Positions 24,018-33,800 of a DNA stretch of 64,000 nucleotides are shown here, piece after piece. Below the pieces are notes generated by a model, which had not been told where the DNA came from, made no database searches, and saw nothing but the letters and a program-made list of their open reading frames with translations. The DNA comes from Stomatohabitans albus (GTDB taxonomy: Bacteria > Actinomycetota > Nitriliruptoria > Euzebyales > Euzebyaceae). The translations under genes were made by a program, and so were the position numbers. Where the stretch lies: NCBI RefSeq assembly GCF_036336025.1, contig NZ_JAYKKE010000002.1, forward strand, positions 303,364 through 367,363, read 5' to 3'. Positions within the stretch are counted from its first letter, which is position 1. The number at the start of each line of letters is the position of its first letter.

Positions 24018-26540
24018 TTAGTTTGCTGCGTCAATCGGACCTTCAGGCGGTGCTGCGGTTGGCAGCGGTGCTGACGGCTGTGGATTAGGTCTATTGGTCG
24101 CAGTTGGCCTAGCTGAAGGCTGTGGTGCCGGAGCTGGCGGTTTTGCCGATGGCTTTGTCGTGGGCTTAGGCGAACTTGGTTTCGCCGATGGTTTTGTGGT
24201 TGGCTGTGGCGGTGTACTCGGTTGCGGCGGGGCCGTTGGCTGAGGGGCCACAGTTGGTGTTTTACTTGGTTCTGACGGTTTTGCAGATGCTGAGGATGAG
24301 GCACTAGCAGACGCGGAAGGTCTTGCACTTGCCGATGATGAGACGTCCGGTTTCACTACCTTGATTTTTGTCCCATTGGAGATGGTCAACACAACCGTCG
24401 CACCAGGGTCAACAACGTCTCCAGCCCGTGGGGACTGTAACAGCACGGTGTCGGCTTTCTCATTTGAATCAATAGCATTGACCGTTACTTTGAGTCCCAG
24501 AGCTTCTAACTCTTGTTTAGCTTCATCAACATCGCGTCCGGTCACCATCGGTACTTCAATTTGGCCACTCGTTGCCTCACGCAATTTGCCATGGGGGGTA
24601 GAGGGATAGTCCGCCTTGGGAATATTCGCCAGGGCTTTACGCATAAATGAGCTAAAGACTGCTGCTGGCGCGGCACCACCTGTTACGCCATACATAGGGA
24701 TACGGCCCTCAGGGTGACCGACCCATACCGCGGTGGAAAGGACAGGGGTGACCCCGGCAAACCACGCATCGACGTTTGTCTGTGAGGTACCAGTCTTACC
24801 GGCCACAGGCCACCCAGATACCGCAGCACGGCCACCCGTACCACCGTTCACCACACTACGCATGGTTGAAATCATGATGGATGCATTTGCTGGACTGATC
24901 ACCTGGGTGTACGTGTCATCACGGGTGTACAACACATTGCCCTGTTTATCTTCAATCCGGTCAATCAAAGAAGGTTTGATGTGGCCGCCGGCATTGGCAA
25001 ACGTGCCATAGCCAGACGCCATTTCGAGGGTGGTAACCCCAACTTCGGTACCACCAAGGGCAATAGAGGGGTTGTGGATACCGGCGGTAATCGCCTCAAT
25101 GTCATATCCAGCCCGCCCCATGGTGTCCAGCATGTTTTCGATGCCTTCCATCACCACAAGTTGCGCAAACGCCGTATTCGTAGACTTAATCAACGCTTGA
25201 CGCATGGTGGGGTTGCCATGGTTGGCGCCACCGTAGTTTTTCACGCCACGGTACTGCCATGAGTCACCTGTCCTGAACTTAGCACCTGAAGTACCTTCAA
25301 GTGTCATATCGGGGCTGTATCCCATTTCAAGTGCCGTTGCCATCACCCACGGCTTCAGTGATGAACCAGGTTGACGACGGCCCTGTATTGCTAAGTTGAA
25401 TTTGCGTGCCTCATCAGAGACATCGTTGTAATCCTGATTGCCGTATGCGGCCCGAATCTGGCCAGTTCGTGGATCAATGGCTGTCAACACGGCTGTGGGC
25501 GTCTTATTCTTGAAGAAGGCTTTAACCGTCTCTTCCGCCATACGCTGCATCGCCGGGTCAAAACTGGTGTAGATATTTAGACCACCGTTGAAAAGTGTCC
25601 GCACACGGTCAGCACGGGTTGTCCCAAACTGGGGCATATTAAAGAACTCTTGCTTAACCGCATCAGAGATATACGGGAAGTTCGGTTCTTTCACCATTCG
25701 AGCCTGAACATCAATCGGCTGGGCGATGGCTTGATCATGTTCTTCTTGGGTCAGTTGATTGACCGCCAACAACTGATGCAAGATTTCATCGCGTCGGCGT
25801 TTGGCTACCTCAGGCGATTTACGTGCATCTTTCCCTGGGGAACGAATCTGGCCGGCCAAAGTAGCAGCTTGATCGACGCGAAGTTGGTTGGCCTTAACGC
25901 CGTAATACTCCAAGGCTGCCGCTTCAATTCCATACGCACCACCGCCAAAATAGACCTGGTTCAAATAGCGTTCCAGGATCTGTTCTTTGGTTAAGTCACG
26001 TTCGAGGGCAACGGCAAACGCCACTTCGGCAAGTTTGCGTTGGAAGGTGGCTTCAGTACCGACCTCACTCTTGGCCAACTGCTGGGTGATAGTTGAACCA
26101 CCCTGAGAAACGCCACCTCTGCGGAGATTACCAACTGCGGCACGGCCAATACCTTCAACGTCATAGCCTGGATGGCTCCAAAACTTTCGGTCCTCAGCTG
26201 CAAGGATTGCATTTTGAACTACGGGTGGGATCTCAGCTAAGGGCACGACGATACGGTTTTCTTCATCGTGGAGCTCTGAAACCAGTTGACCATCAGCGGC
26301 AAACACCGACGACGACTGACTCAAGGTTGCAAGTTTGGCGTCATCAGGTGCTTGGACACCAAACCCAACGCTGTCGAAGAGGGCACGTCCAGACGCCGGA
26401 AGCAATAACGTTGCAATCCATCCGAGGACAAGTAACCCAACAACAGTGCCAGCAGCCAAAGCTAAGAAACCTTGGGTGACCTTACCGAATCTGAAGGGGA
26501 GCGCGGGGTGTGTTGTTTTTGAATCCATATAATCATCCAT
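24018..26540 (-). CDS. Class A penicillin-binding protein with PASTA domain and Ser/Pro-rich tail
   Basis: This is a bifunctional peptidoglycan synthase (about 840 residues): an N-terminal membrane anchor, glycosyltransferase domain GT51 (AAEDRKFWSHPGYD, GGVSQGGSTITQQLAK), then a transpeptidase domain with SxxK in GSSLKPW, SxN in KSTNTAF and KTG in GKTGTSQ. A PASTA domain (VPMVTGRDVDEAKQELEALG and QSPRAGDVVDPG) follows. The last 130 residues are Ser/Pro/Thr/Lys/Ala low-complexity sequence, probably threading the cell wall. The frame extends to 26585; starts at 26540 or 26528 are both plausible and neither has a clear ribosome-binding site. It divides from the zinc-ribbon gene. Confidence 0.93.
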   Translation of the reverse strand: MDDYMDSKTTHPALPFRFGKVTQGFLALAAGTVVGLLVLGWIATLLLPASGRALFDSVGFGVQAPDDAKLATLSQSSSVFAADGQLVSELHDEENRIVVPLAEIPPVVQNAILAAEDRKFWSHPGYDVEGIGRAAVGNLRRGGVSQGGSTITQQLAKSEVGTEATFQRKLAEVAFAVALERDLTKEQILERYLNQVYFGGGAYGIEAAALEYYGVKANQLRVDQAATLAGQIRSPGKDARKSPEVAKRRRDEILHQLLAVNQLTQEEHDQAIAQPIDVQARMVKEPNFPYISDAVKQEFFNMPQFGTTRADRVRTLFNGGLNIYTSFDPAMQRMAEETVKAFFKNKTPTAVLTAIDPRTGQIRAAYGNQDYNDVSDEARKFNLAIQGRRQPGSSLKPWVMATALEMGYSPDMTLEGTSGAKFRTGDSWQYRGVKNYGGANHGNPTMRQALIKSTNTAFAQLVVMEGIENMLDTMGRAGYDIEAITAGIHNPSIALGGTEVGVTTLEMASGYGTFANAGGHIKPSLIDRIEDKQGNVLYTRDDTYTQVISPANASIMISTMRSVVNGGTGGRAAVSGWPVAGKTGTSQTNVDAWFAGVTPVLSTAVWVGHPEGRIPMYGVTGGAAPAAVFSSFMRKALANIPKADYPSTPHGKLREATSGQIEVPMVTGRDVDEAKQELEALGLKVTVNAIDSNEKADTVLLQSPRAGDVVDPGATVVLTISNGTKIKVVKPDVSSSASARPSASASASSSASAKPSEPSKTPTVAPQPTAPPQPSTPPQPTTKPSAKPSSPKPTTKPSAKPPAPAPQPSARPTATNRPNPQPSAPLPTAAPPEGPIDAAN

Positions 26541-26615
26541 CACATGGCCGATTTGGCGCGTGTGTGTCTCCCCATAATCGCACACTGGTCACCATTGAGC
26601 CACGTAAGCGGGGTG

Positions 26616-26669
26616 ACCCTTGGTTATCAATTCGGTAAATGATTGAAAAAACGCTCAAGCACCAAGGGT
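26616..26669. repeat. Inverted repeat in the divergent PBP/zinc-ribbon gap
   Basis: ACCCTTGGT (26616-26624) and ACCAAGGGT (26661-26669) are perfect inverted copies 36 bases apart, lying between two divergent genes. It may be a pair of operator half-sites or a long-looped hairpin. No regulator can be named. Confidence 0.4.
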
Positions 26670-26705
26670 TATAGGTCGACGCTTTGGGAACGAAGGAGAA
26701 TCCCA

Positions 26706-27041
26706 ATGACAATCACGACCACGTGTACCCGTTGTGGCCGAATCCAGCTTCAACCCGACAGTATTGATTTACGTATTGATACGACTGACCCTGATGCCGC
26801 TATCTATGGATTCAGTTGTCCTCGTTGTGACACAACGGTGGTACGCCGTGCCGGGGCGCGTGTAGTGCGCCTGCTCGTGGCCAGCGGTGTACCAGCCCGG
26901 TCCTATGCGTCACGCTCACCTGCATGTAGCGACCCCGTTATCGTCATCCGAGATCCTGCCCCTTTTACAACCGATGATTTGCTTGATTTTCACGTTCAAC
27001 TTAAAGATGATGCGTGGATAGAGAGGTTATTGCAAGCATAA
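26706..27041 (+). CDS. Zinc-ribbon protein of unknown function
   Basis: This 111-residue protein starts at an ATG preceded by GAAGGAGAA. The N-terminal half is a zinc ribbon: CTRCGRIQL at residues 7-10 and CPRCDTTV about 40 residues later. The C-terminal half has no family signature that I recognise; it ends in an acidic helix-like region (FTTDDLLDFHVQL). Small zinc-ribbon proteins of this layout are common near division and export genes in actinobacteria. It is 35 bases before tatA and is likely cotranscribed with it. Confidence 0.75.
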   Translation: MTITTTCTRCGRIQLQPDSIDLRIDTTDPDAAIYGFSCPRCDTTVVRRAGARVVRLLVASGVPARSYASRSPACSDPVIVIRDPAPFTTDDLLDFHVQLKDDAWIERLLQA

Positions 27042-27076
27042 ACAAGTATTCTTGAATTCTGGCAGAAGGGATTGTC

Positions 27077-27256
27077 ATGGGATTTCAAGAACTCCTTGTT
27101 GTACTCGCTATCGGACTCTTGCTCTTTGGGAGTAAACGGCTTCCTGACCTCGCTCATAGCCTCGGTCAAAGCGTTCAGCTCTTTAGGCAAGCATTAGAGG
27201 AACCGCCTCTGACGTCAAGGGAGCGATCACGCGATCACGGCCCGTCACATCGATGA
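27077..27256 (+). CDS. tatA: Sec-independent translocase protein TatA/E
   Basis: The 59-residue frame has the TatA pattern: a single N-terminal membrane helix (LLVVLAIGLLLFG), the hinge GSKRLPDLAHSLG and an amphipathic helix SVQLFRQAL, then a short polar basic tail. TatA monomers assemble to pass folded proteins through the membrane. The protein is on the short side for the family because the tail is brief. Its TGA overlaps the ATG of tatC (ATGA), giving translational coupling. The frame was found by direct reading because of its small size. Confidence 0.9.
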   Translation: MGFQELLVVLAIGLLLFGSKRLPDLAHSLGQSVQLFRQALEEPPLTSRERSRDHGPSHR

Positions 27257-27990
27257 GTCCGTTTGGGCACCACCTTGATGAGTTGCGGTGGCGAGCAGGA
27301 TTGGTTGGCTTGGTGCTTGTGGTGCTGATGGGATTGGGATTACTCATCAGTGATTCCTGGCTGGACGTACTTACTCGTCCGTTGTGTTCAGTAGCCCAAG
27401 GTAAGGGCGACCAATCACCGTTCGTTCTTGAGCGATGCCAACTATTGGGTACAAGCGTATTCAGTGGCCTTTATTTTCAGGTCGTTGGGGCTGGCCTCTT
27501 TGCCGGGATGTTTGGTGTACCACTCAGCATTTGGCAAGGCATATTATTTTGCAAGCCAATGGTCACGTCGCACCAGTACCGTCGTTGTTGCCGGTATGGG
27601 GTTGTTGCCGTCCTGGTGTGGGGGATAACACTCAGCTTGAGTTGGTGGCTTATCGGCCCGATATTAAGCGTTGTTGGTTCATTCGGATCCCCCTGGGTCT
27701 TCGTTATGGTCAGCCCCTCGGCCTATGTCGCGTTTCTTCTTTCTTTGAGCATAAGTCTGTTTTCTCTTGCCAGTCTTCCTGGGTGCGTTGCCGTACTGCT
27801 TGACCTTGGGATGATCACCGGCGACCAGATCCTGAACTATCGAAAACAGCGCGTGCTTGGCGTATTGGTCATAAGCGCAGTGATAACCCCAACCCAAGAT
27901 CCGATCACGATGGTGGTCCTTGCCGTTCCAATCATTGCGGTGATCGAACTGCTGGGTTGGTGGGCACAACATCGCGGTCACCTTGACTAA
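27253..27990 (+). CDS. tatC: Sec-independent translocase protein TatC
   Basis: This 245-residue polytopic protein with six membrane segments is the receptor for twin-arginine signal peptides. The N-terminus FGHHLDELRWRAGLVGLV matches the TatC cytoplasmic cap (HLxELRxR), and the periplasmic loop contains the typical G-x-F-x-G-x-Y-F pattern (GTSVFSGLYFQVVGAGLFAG). The last segment holds VISAVITPTQDPITM, the TatC family signature. A TatB gene is not seen here, as expected for actinobacteria, where it is often elsewhere. helY follows 31 bases downstream. Confidence 0.92.
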   Translation: MSPFGHHLDELRWRAGLVGLVLVVLMGLGLLISDSWLDVLTRPLCSVAQGKGDQSPFVLERCQLLGTSVFSGLYFQVVGAGLFAGMFGVPLSIWQGILFCKPMVTSHQYRRCCRYGVVAVLVWGITLSLSWWLIGPILSVVGSFGSPWVFVMVSPSAYVAFLLSLSISLFSLASLPGCVAVLLDLGMITGDQILNYRKQRVLGVLVISAVITPTQDPITMVVLAVPIIAVIELLGWWAQHRGHLD

Positions 27991-28021
27991 TCCCACAACA
28001 CGAGTCCCCTAAGCTGGGTAT

Positions 28022-30706
28022 ATGGATTCGGTGACCGCCTTTGCCCAACAATTTGATTTTCCCTTAGATCGGTTTCAGTTAGAAGCAATGGAGGCGCTCG
28101 CACAAGGCCGCTCAGCATTGGTAGCGGCACCGACGGGTGCAGGCAAAACAATCGTTGGCGAGTTTTGTTTATATGAAGCACTTCAGAAGGGTGGGCGGGC
28201 GTTTTACACCACCCCGATCAAGGCCTTGAGCAACCAGAAATATCGAGATCTCTGTGCGCAATATGGTGATGAGCGAGTTGGGTTGCTGACCGGTGATAAC
28301 GCTATTAACGGAGACGCACCGCTTGTCGTAATGACGACGGAAGTTCTCCGCAACATGATTTATGAACAAGCACCTGGGCTTGAAGGATTGATGTATGTCG
28401 TACTCGATGAGGTGCACTATTTGGGCGATCAAGGCCGGGGGATGGTTTGGGAAGAAGTCATTATTTCCCTGAGCCATTCGGTCACAATCGCATCGCTGAG
28501 TGCGACGGTCAGTAACGCAGAAGAGTTCGGTGCCTGGCTCGCCAGCGTGCGCAATGGATGTGAAGTGGTGATTAGTGAAGTACGTCCAGTACCGCTTGAC
28601 CATACGTATGCCATTGGCCACAAGTTCTACCCCATGTTCAAACAGGTGAAGGGTAAACGAAGCAAAGGGCGCACCCCAAAACAAGGGAGTTCACGCGTTC
28701 CCAATCCAGACGTCGTCATGTTGGAACGACGCTCCCAACATGTCCGGATTGGGCGGAGCGGGCGACGTATTCGGGTTGGCGAAAAAGTAAAGGCACCATG
28801 GCGTTCGGATCTTGTTGAGATGCTGGCTCAAAAACAATGGTTGCCTGCGATTGTGTTTATTTTTTCACGGGCGGCATGTGATGACGCGGTGGATCAGGTG
28901 CTTGGGAGTGGCATCGTATTAACGAGTGCGAATGAACAAGAGCAGATACGCAAGATTATCGACCGAGAAACCGCTGACGTCGATCCTGCAGATTTAGCCA
29001 CACTGGATTTTGGGTGGTGGGCCCAAGCATGTGAACGCGGGGTAGCCGCCCACCATGCTGGCATGGTTCCGATTTTCAAAGAGACAACAGAAAAACTGTT
29101 CGCCGAGGGATTGGTCAAGCTTGTATATGCAACCGAAACCTTGGCATTGGGTATTAATATGCCTGCACGGACCGTTGTGATTGAACGGTTAGAAAAATGG
29201 AATGGGCAGCGACACGACTTGCTAACACCAGGCCAGTTCACTCAATTGACTGGTCGTGCAGGTCGGCGTGGGAAAGACACGATTGGCCATGCAGTGGTCA
29301 ATTATCAGCGGGATTTAGAGTTTGAAGTGGTTGCCAGTCTGGTGGGACGGCGTACCGAGCGACTCCGTAGCCAGTTCACGCCCACGGCCAATATGGCAGT
29401 CAACTTGCTGCGGAGATATGACCTTGCTACCTGTGATGAGATTTTGTCTACATCATTTGCTCAGTGGCAAGCTGATACAAATATCGCAGGGAATACTGAG
29501 GAACTTGAACGGTTCCGTAAAGCGCTCACTGGCTATAAACAGCACCTAGTAAGTGATTACGGCGATTTTGAAGAGTATTGGGCACTGCGGCGCGAATTGA
29601 GTCGTACTCAGAAAACAGGGGCCAAAGCGAGAAAAGCTGCAAAGGTTTATGCCATCACCCAGGCACTTGCCCAACTCACACCCGGTGATGTCATCCGCAT
29701 TGGTGGCGGCCGACGAGGAACAAATCAGCTTGCTGCCGTTGTAGACACGAATGGGCCACACGCCCGAACCCCACTTGTGGTTACCATTACGGAACATCGC
29801 CGTGTAGAAAAAATTGGACCACGCGATATTGACTATCCCCCTGCGGTGATTGGACGTATCGACTTACCAGATACAGGTAGTCACCGTAAACCTGTTTATC
29901 GCAAAGAAGTCCAAATAGCACTGACTAAAACACCTGTATCTGAGCACTATCGGATACCCATCGAAGTGGGCCCAGAAGTACACGCCCAACCTGCTGAAAT
30001 TGAGCGGCTAAAAGCGGCCATTGCAGATCATCCCGTACACGATGACCCAACCTTAAGTGAACTGGAGGTCTGGGCCTATCGCCATGATGAGGTGTTAACC
30101 AAGATCGAAGCGATGGAAGGCGGGAATCGACGCCGGACACGGTCACTCAGTGACCGATTTATCGCCGTTGTTGCCATGTTGCGTGACCTTGGCTACCTCG
30201 ATGCACAACCTAAACCGACGGAGGAAGGGTTGATGTTGGCACGTATTCACGGTGAAACGGATGTCGTGCTTTGTGAAGCGATCCGTGCCGGTATTCCTGA
30301 TCACATGAACGCAGTTGAACTCGCGGCATGGGTCAGCATCTTTACGTATGAAAGTCGACGGAGCGAGGATGATCACCGAACGGTACGGGCTTCTGGACGG
30401 CTTGGCATAGCGTGGGACCAGACACAAGAAGTATATAACCGAGTGGTTGCGGTTGAATCGTCTCATCGGTTGCCTGCAACCCGACCATTAAATCCAGAGT
30501 TGATGGATGCAATGGCGCGTTGGGCAAGTGGTGATCGTCTCGAAGATGCACTCGTGGCTATGGACATGAGTGCCGGAGACTTTGTGCGCGCAACCAAGAT
30601 GTGTGCCGATACACTGCGACAAATCAGAACGGCTACCACGGGTAACCTTTCACGCACAGCCCGTGAAGCTGCGGATCTCATTGTCCGGGGGGTCGTAGAT
30701 TGGTAA
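28022..30706 (+). CDS. helY: Ski2/Mtr4-like DExH-box RNA helicase (HelY type)
   Basis: This 894-residue helicase of superfamily 2 has Walker A APTGAGKTIVGEF, motif II DEVHYLGD, motif III SLSATVSNAEEF, and motif VI QLTGRAGRRGKD in the second RecA domain. An insertion near residues 205-260 is Lys/Arg-rich. A C-terminal DSHCT domain (residues 700-890) is recognisable from NPELMDAMARWASGD and DFVRATKM. The order tatA-tatC-helY is the actinobacterial arrangement. The proteins are thought to act in RNA turnover or translation-related quality control. The stop codon lies a few bases before a cobalamin riboswitch. Confidence 0.9.
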   Translation: MDSVTAFAQQFDFPLDRFQLEAMEALAQGRSALVAAPTGAGKTIVGEFCLYEALQKGGRAFYTTPIKALSNQKYRDLCAQYGDERVGLLTGDNAINGDAPLVVMTTEVLRNMIYEQAPGLEGLMYVVLDEVHYLGDQGRGMVWEEVIISLSHSVTIASLSATVSNAEEFGAWLASVRNGCEVVISEVRPVPLDHTYAIGHKFYPMFKQVKGKRSKGRTPKQGSSRVPNPDVVMLERRSQHVRIGRSGRRIRVGEKVKAPWRSDLVEMLAQKQWLPAIVFIFSRAACDDAVDQVLGSGIVLTSANEQEQIRKIIDRETADVDPADLATLDFGWWAQACERGVAAHHAGMVPIFKETTEKLFAEGLVKLVYATETLALGINMPARTVVIERLEKWNGQRHDLLTPGQFTQLTGRAGRRGKDTIGHAVVNYQRDLEFEVVASLVGRRTERLRSQFTPTANMAVNLLRRYDLATCDEILSTSFAQWQADTNIAGNTEELERFRKALTGYKQHLVSDYGDFEEYWALRRELSRTQKTGAKARKAAKVYAITQALAQLTPGDVIRIGGGRRGTNQLAAVVDTNGPHARTPLVVTITEHRRVEKIGPRDIDYPPAVIGRIDLPDTGSHRKPVYRKEVQIALTKTPVSEHYRIPIEVGPEVHAQPAEIERLKAAIADHPVHDDPTLSELEVWAYRHDEVLTKIEAMEGGNRRRTRSLSDRFIAVVAMLRDLGYLDAQPKPTEEGLMLARIHGETDVVLCEAIRAGIPDHMNAVELAAWVSIFTYESRRSEDDHRTVRASGRLGIAWDQTQEVYNRVVAVESSHRLPATRPLNPELMDAMARWASGDRLEDALVAMDMSAGDFVRATKMCADTLRQIRTATTGNLSRTAREAADLIVRGVVDW

Positions 30707-30714
30707 GGAATCGG

Positions 30715-30845
30715 CTAGCCTTCGCTACGCACAAGTAACCGGGAATCTGGTGAGAGTCCAGAGCTGTCCTCGCAACGGTAACAGCCCCGACACCGGTCTT
30801 GGCATCCCTCAACGTGGCTCGCGATGGACGAGCAGGAAGGCCACA
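30715..30845 (+). promoter_or_regulatory. Cobalamin (B12) riboswitch
   Basis: The core B12-box-like motif is present: CCGGGAATCTGGTGAGAGTC (30739-30758), then CCAGAGCTGTCCTCGCAACGG and GTAACAGC, followed by CCGACACCGGTC and a distal GACGAGCAGGAAGGCC segment. This is the usual order of the conserved core of the AdoCbl/Cbl class. The AGGAAGG that serves as the cobN ribosome-binding site overlaps the 3' end, suggesting translational control through the expression platform. Boundaries are approximate to about 10 bases. Confidence 0.85.
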
Positions 30846-30850
30846 TTTTC

Positions 30851-33800
30851 ATGATATTGCTGGCGAGTACCGCCGATACCGATCTTCTCGCTGCGATTGC
30901 GGCAAGCAAGCAGGCAGATAAGGACGTACCCCCCGTCACCACGATCAGTATTGGTGCTGATCCCACGACCCACACGGTTCCTGACCTTGATGGTATCCAA
31001 GTGGTCATGGTTCGACTGTTAGGCGGTCGTCGTGCCTGGGCACCCTTTGATGCTGTACGTCAATCTTGTGTTGAACGGGGTATTCCGTTTATCGCGATGA
31101 GTGGCGAAGTTGCACCAGATGCCGAACTGACAGGCCTTTCTACGGTCCCTAGTGCGGTTGTAGCCCAGTGCTTTGACTATTTGGTCAAAGGTGGGGTTCG
31201 TAATGCTGGTAACTTATTGGCCTTTCTGACGGACACTTTGTTAATGGGTGGAGTCGGATTCGAAGACCCTGTTGACGAGCCAATGACCGGGGTATACGGA
31301 GAGGCGGATGCTGATCCATCCAAACCCACCGTGGGTATTGTGTTTTATCGCTCACACTTTTTGTCCAATAACACGGCATTCGTAGATGCACTGATTGATG
31401 GGATACATGCCCACGGCTGCAATGCGGTTGCGGTGTATACCTACAGTTTGCGGCCCGACCCTGAAACCGGACGCAGTGACGCCCTGGATCTCTTGGCATC
31501 ACATCAAATCGATGCCCTTTTGGTCGGTATGTTCGCCATGGGCGGCACGATTGAATCTGAAGAGGGCGCTTGGACTGCCCAAGCATTACTCGACCTTGGC
31601 GTACCCGTTATTCAAGCAATCGCTGCAACGTCATCTGCTGCTGAGTTCAATGAAACCGACCGTGGTTTAAGTCCGATGGATACGGCCATGTATATCGCCC
31701 TGCCAGAGTTTGACGGGCGTATTATCGGTGTGCCAACCTCCTTTAAAGAACAAACCGATGCGGGTGCGGTGTACGTGCCAGATGCCGAACGTTCATTGCG
31801 AGTGGCAGGTATTGCGGCACGCCACGCAAAACTGCGACACATTCCCGTTGAGGACCGCAAGCTGTGTCTAGTGCTTTCGAACTACCCGTCGAAGCACTCA
31901 CGAATCGGAAATGCCGTTGGGCTAGATACGCCCCAGTCAGCGGTCGCTATTTTAAATACGCTGACCGAACAAGGCTGGAATACCGGACACTGGAAAGATG
32001 AACCACTAACGGGTGACCAACTCATTCATCAGCTCATTGAAGCTGGTGGCTTTGACACTGAGTTTTTGACCGAAGCACAACTTGCTGGTCAACCACACCG
32101 TATTGATGCGCAGACCTATCAGTCTTGGTTTGACGCACTTCCGGCAGGGTTTACCGAGCCCGTCGTTGAGTCTTGGGGACCGCCCCCAGGTGAAGTTTTG
32201 GTTCATGACGGCGACCTCGTATTCGCCACACGTACCTTTGGTAATGTGACCCTGGCGGTACAACCACCTCGTGGTTTTGGGGAAAACCCTGTCGCCATTT
32301 ATCACGACCCAGACTTGCCACCATCCCATCAATACCTGGCTTTTTACCGTTGGGTTGACAACGTCCTAGGTGCCGACGCCATTTTGCACCTTGGTAAACA
32401 CGGCACGTTGGAATGGATGCCCGGTAAGGGTGCTGGTTTAAGTGCAAGCTGTGGTCCTGACGCCATTCTGGGTGACCTGCCCTTTGTGTATCCCTTCGTG
32501 GTGAATGACCCTGGTGAAGGCACCCAGGCCAAACGCCGTGCTCACGCGACGATTGTGGACCATATGGTGCCACCGATGACACGCGCGGAAACCTATGACG
32601 AGCTGACACAGCTTGAACAGTTGCTCGATGAGTACTACCACATCGACCAGATGGACCCAGCAAAGGTTCAAGCAGTTCAAGGTGAGATTTGGCAGTTATT
32701 ACGGAGTGCAGAGCTCGTACGAGATCTCAAATTTGCCGAACACGGCGATGACATCCCTGAAGACCTTGATGATTTGATTGTCGATGTTGATGGGTACTTG
32801 TGCGAGATCAAAGATGCACAGATTCGTGGTGGGTTACACATCCTTGGGCATGAGGCCAGTGAGACCGAACGTATTGACCTCGTGCTGGCCATTTTGCGCC
32901 TTCCACAAGGTGGCCATCAGGGACTTCGCGCTACGGTAGGTGCCCATCTCGGTGTCGACGAGGCAGCCTTGTTACAGGATGCGGGTGCCAAACTGGCTCA
33001 GCCCATGGTGATACCCCCATCATTTGATGAGCTCGATCCGGCGCGCCTTGTTACGAATTCTGATGCCATCGACGCCCTCGAAGCCATCGCCCGTGAGATG
33101 ATTGCACAGCTCGAATCAGGTGGGTATGACCCTGATCAGGCGGCCGAAATTGTGGCAAATGTGATGGGTGAACCTCATGATGACCTCGTGGCATTGTTGC
33201 GTTTTGCCTGTGAACAAGTAGTGCCACGGCTGGGTGGTGTTGGCCTTGAATTAGAACGTATCCATCAGGCATTAAGTGGTGCCTATATTCCAGCAGGACC
33301 ATCGGGCTCACCAACACGTGGTCGCTTGGATGTGCTCCCAACGGGTAAGAACTTTTACTCGGTTGATCCCAAAGCCTTACCGAGTGAATTGAGTTGGCAG
33401 GTCGGACAACGGCTAGCCGACGATCTCATTAAGCGTCATATCAAAGAAGAAGGCGAACCACCAAAGAGTGTAGGTATCGTCGTTTGGGGAACAGCAGCAA
33501 TGCGTACGCACGGCGACGATATTGCTGAGATTTTGGCCCTCTATGGGGTACGCCCAACCTGGCACCATGAAACCCGTCGTGTTACTGGCCTCGAACTCAT
33601 CAGCCTTGAAGAACTCGGTCGTCCCCGTGTTGACGTGACGGTACGTATTAGCGGGTTCTTCCGCGATGCCTTCCCTCATCTGGTTGAATTGATCGACCAG
33701 GCGGCACGCATGGTTGCCAGTGCAGATGAACCCGAAGATCAAAACCCAATCCGTGCCCATGTCAACACCGATGTGGCAAACGGTGCTGATGCCCACTTGG

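Noticed and set aside
24020-24350. Low-complexity repeat tract as a separate element
   Set aside because: It encodes the Ser/Pro/Thr-rich tail of the penicillin-binding protein in frame and is common for cell-wall proteins.
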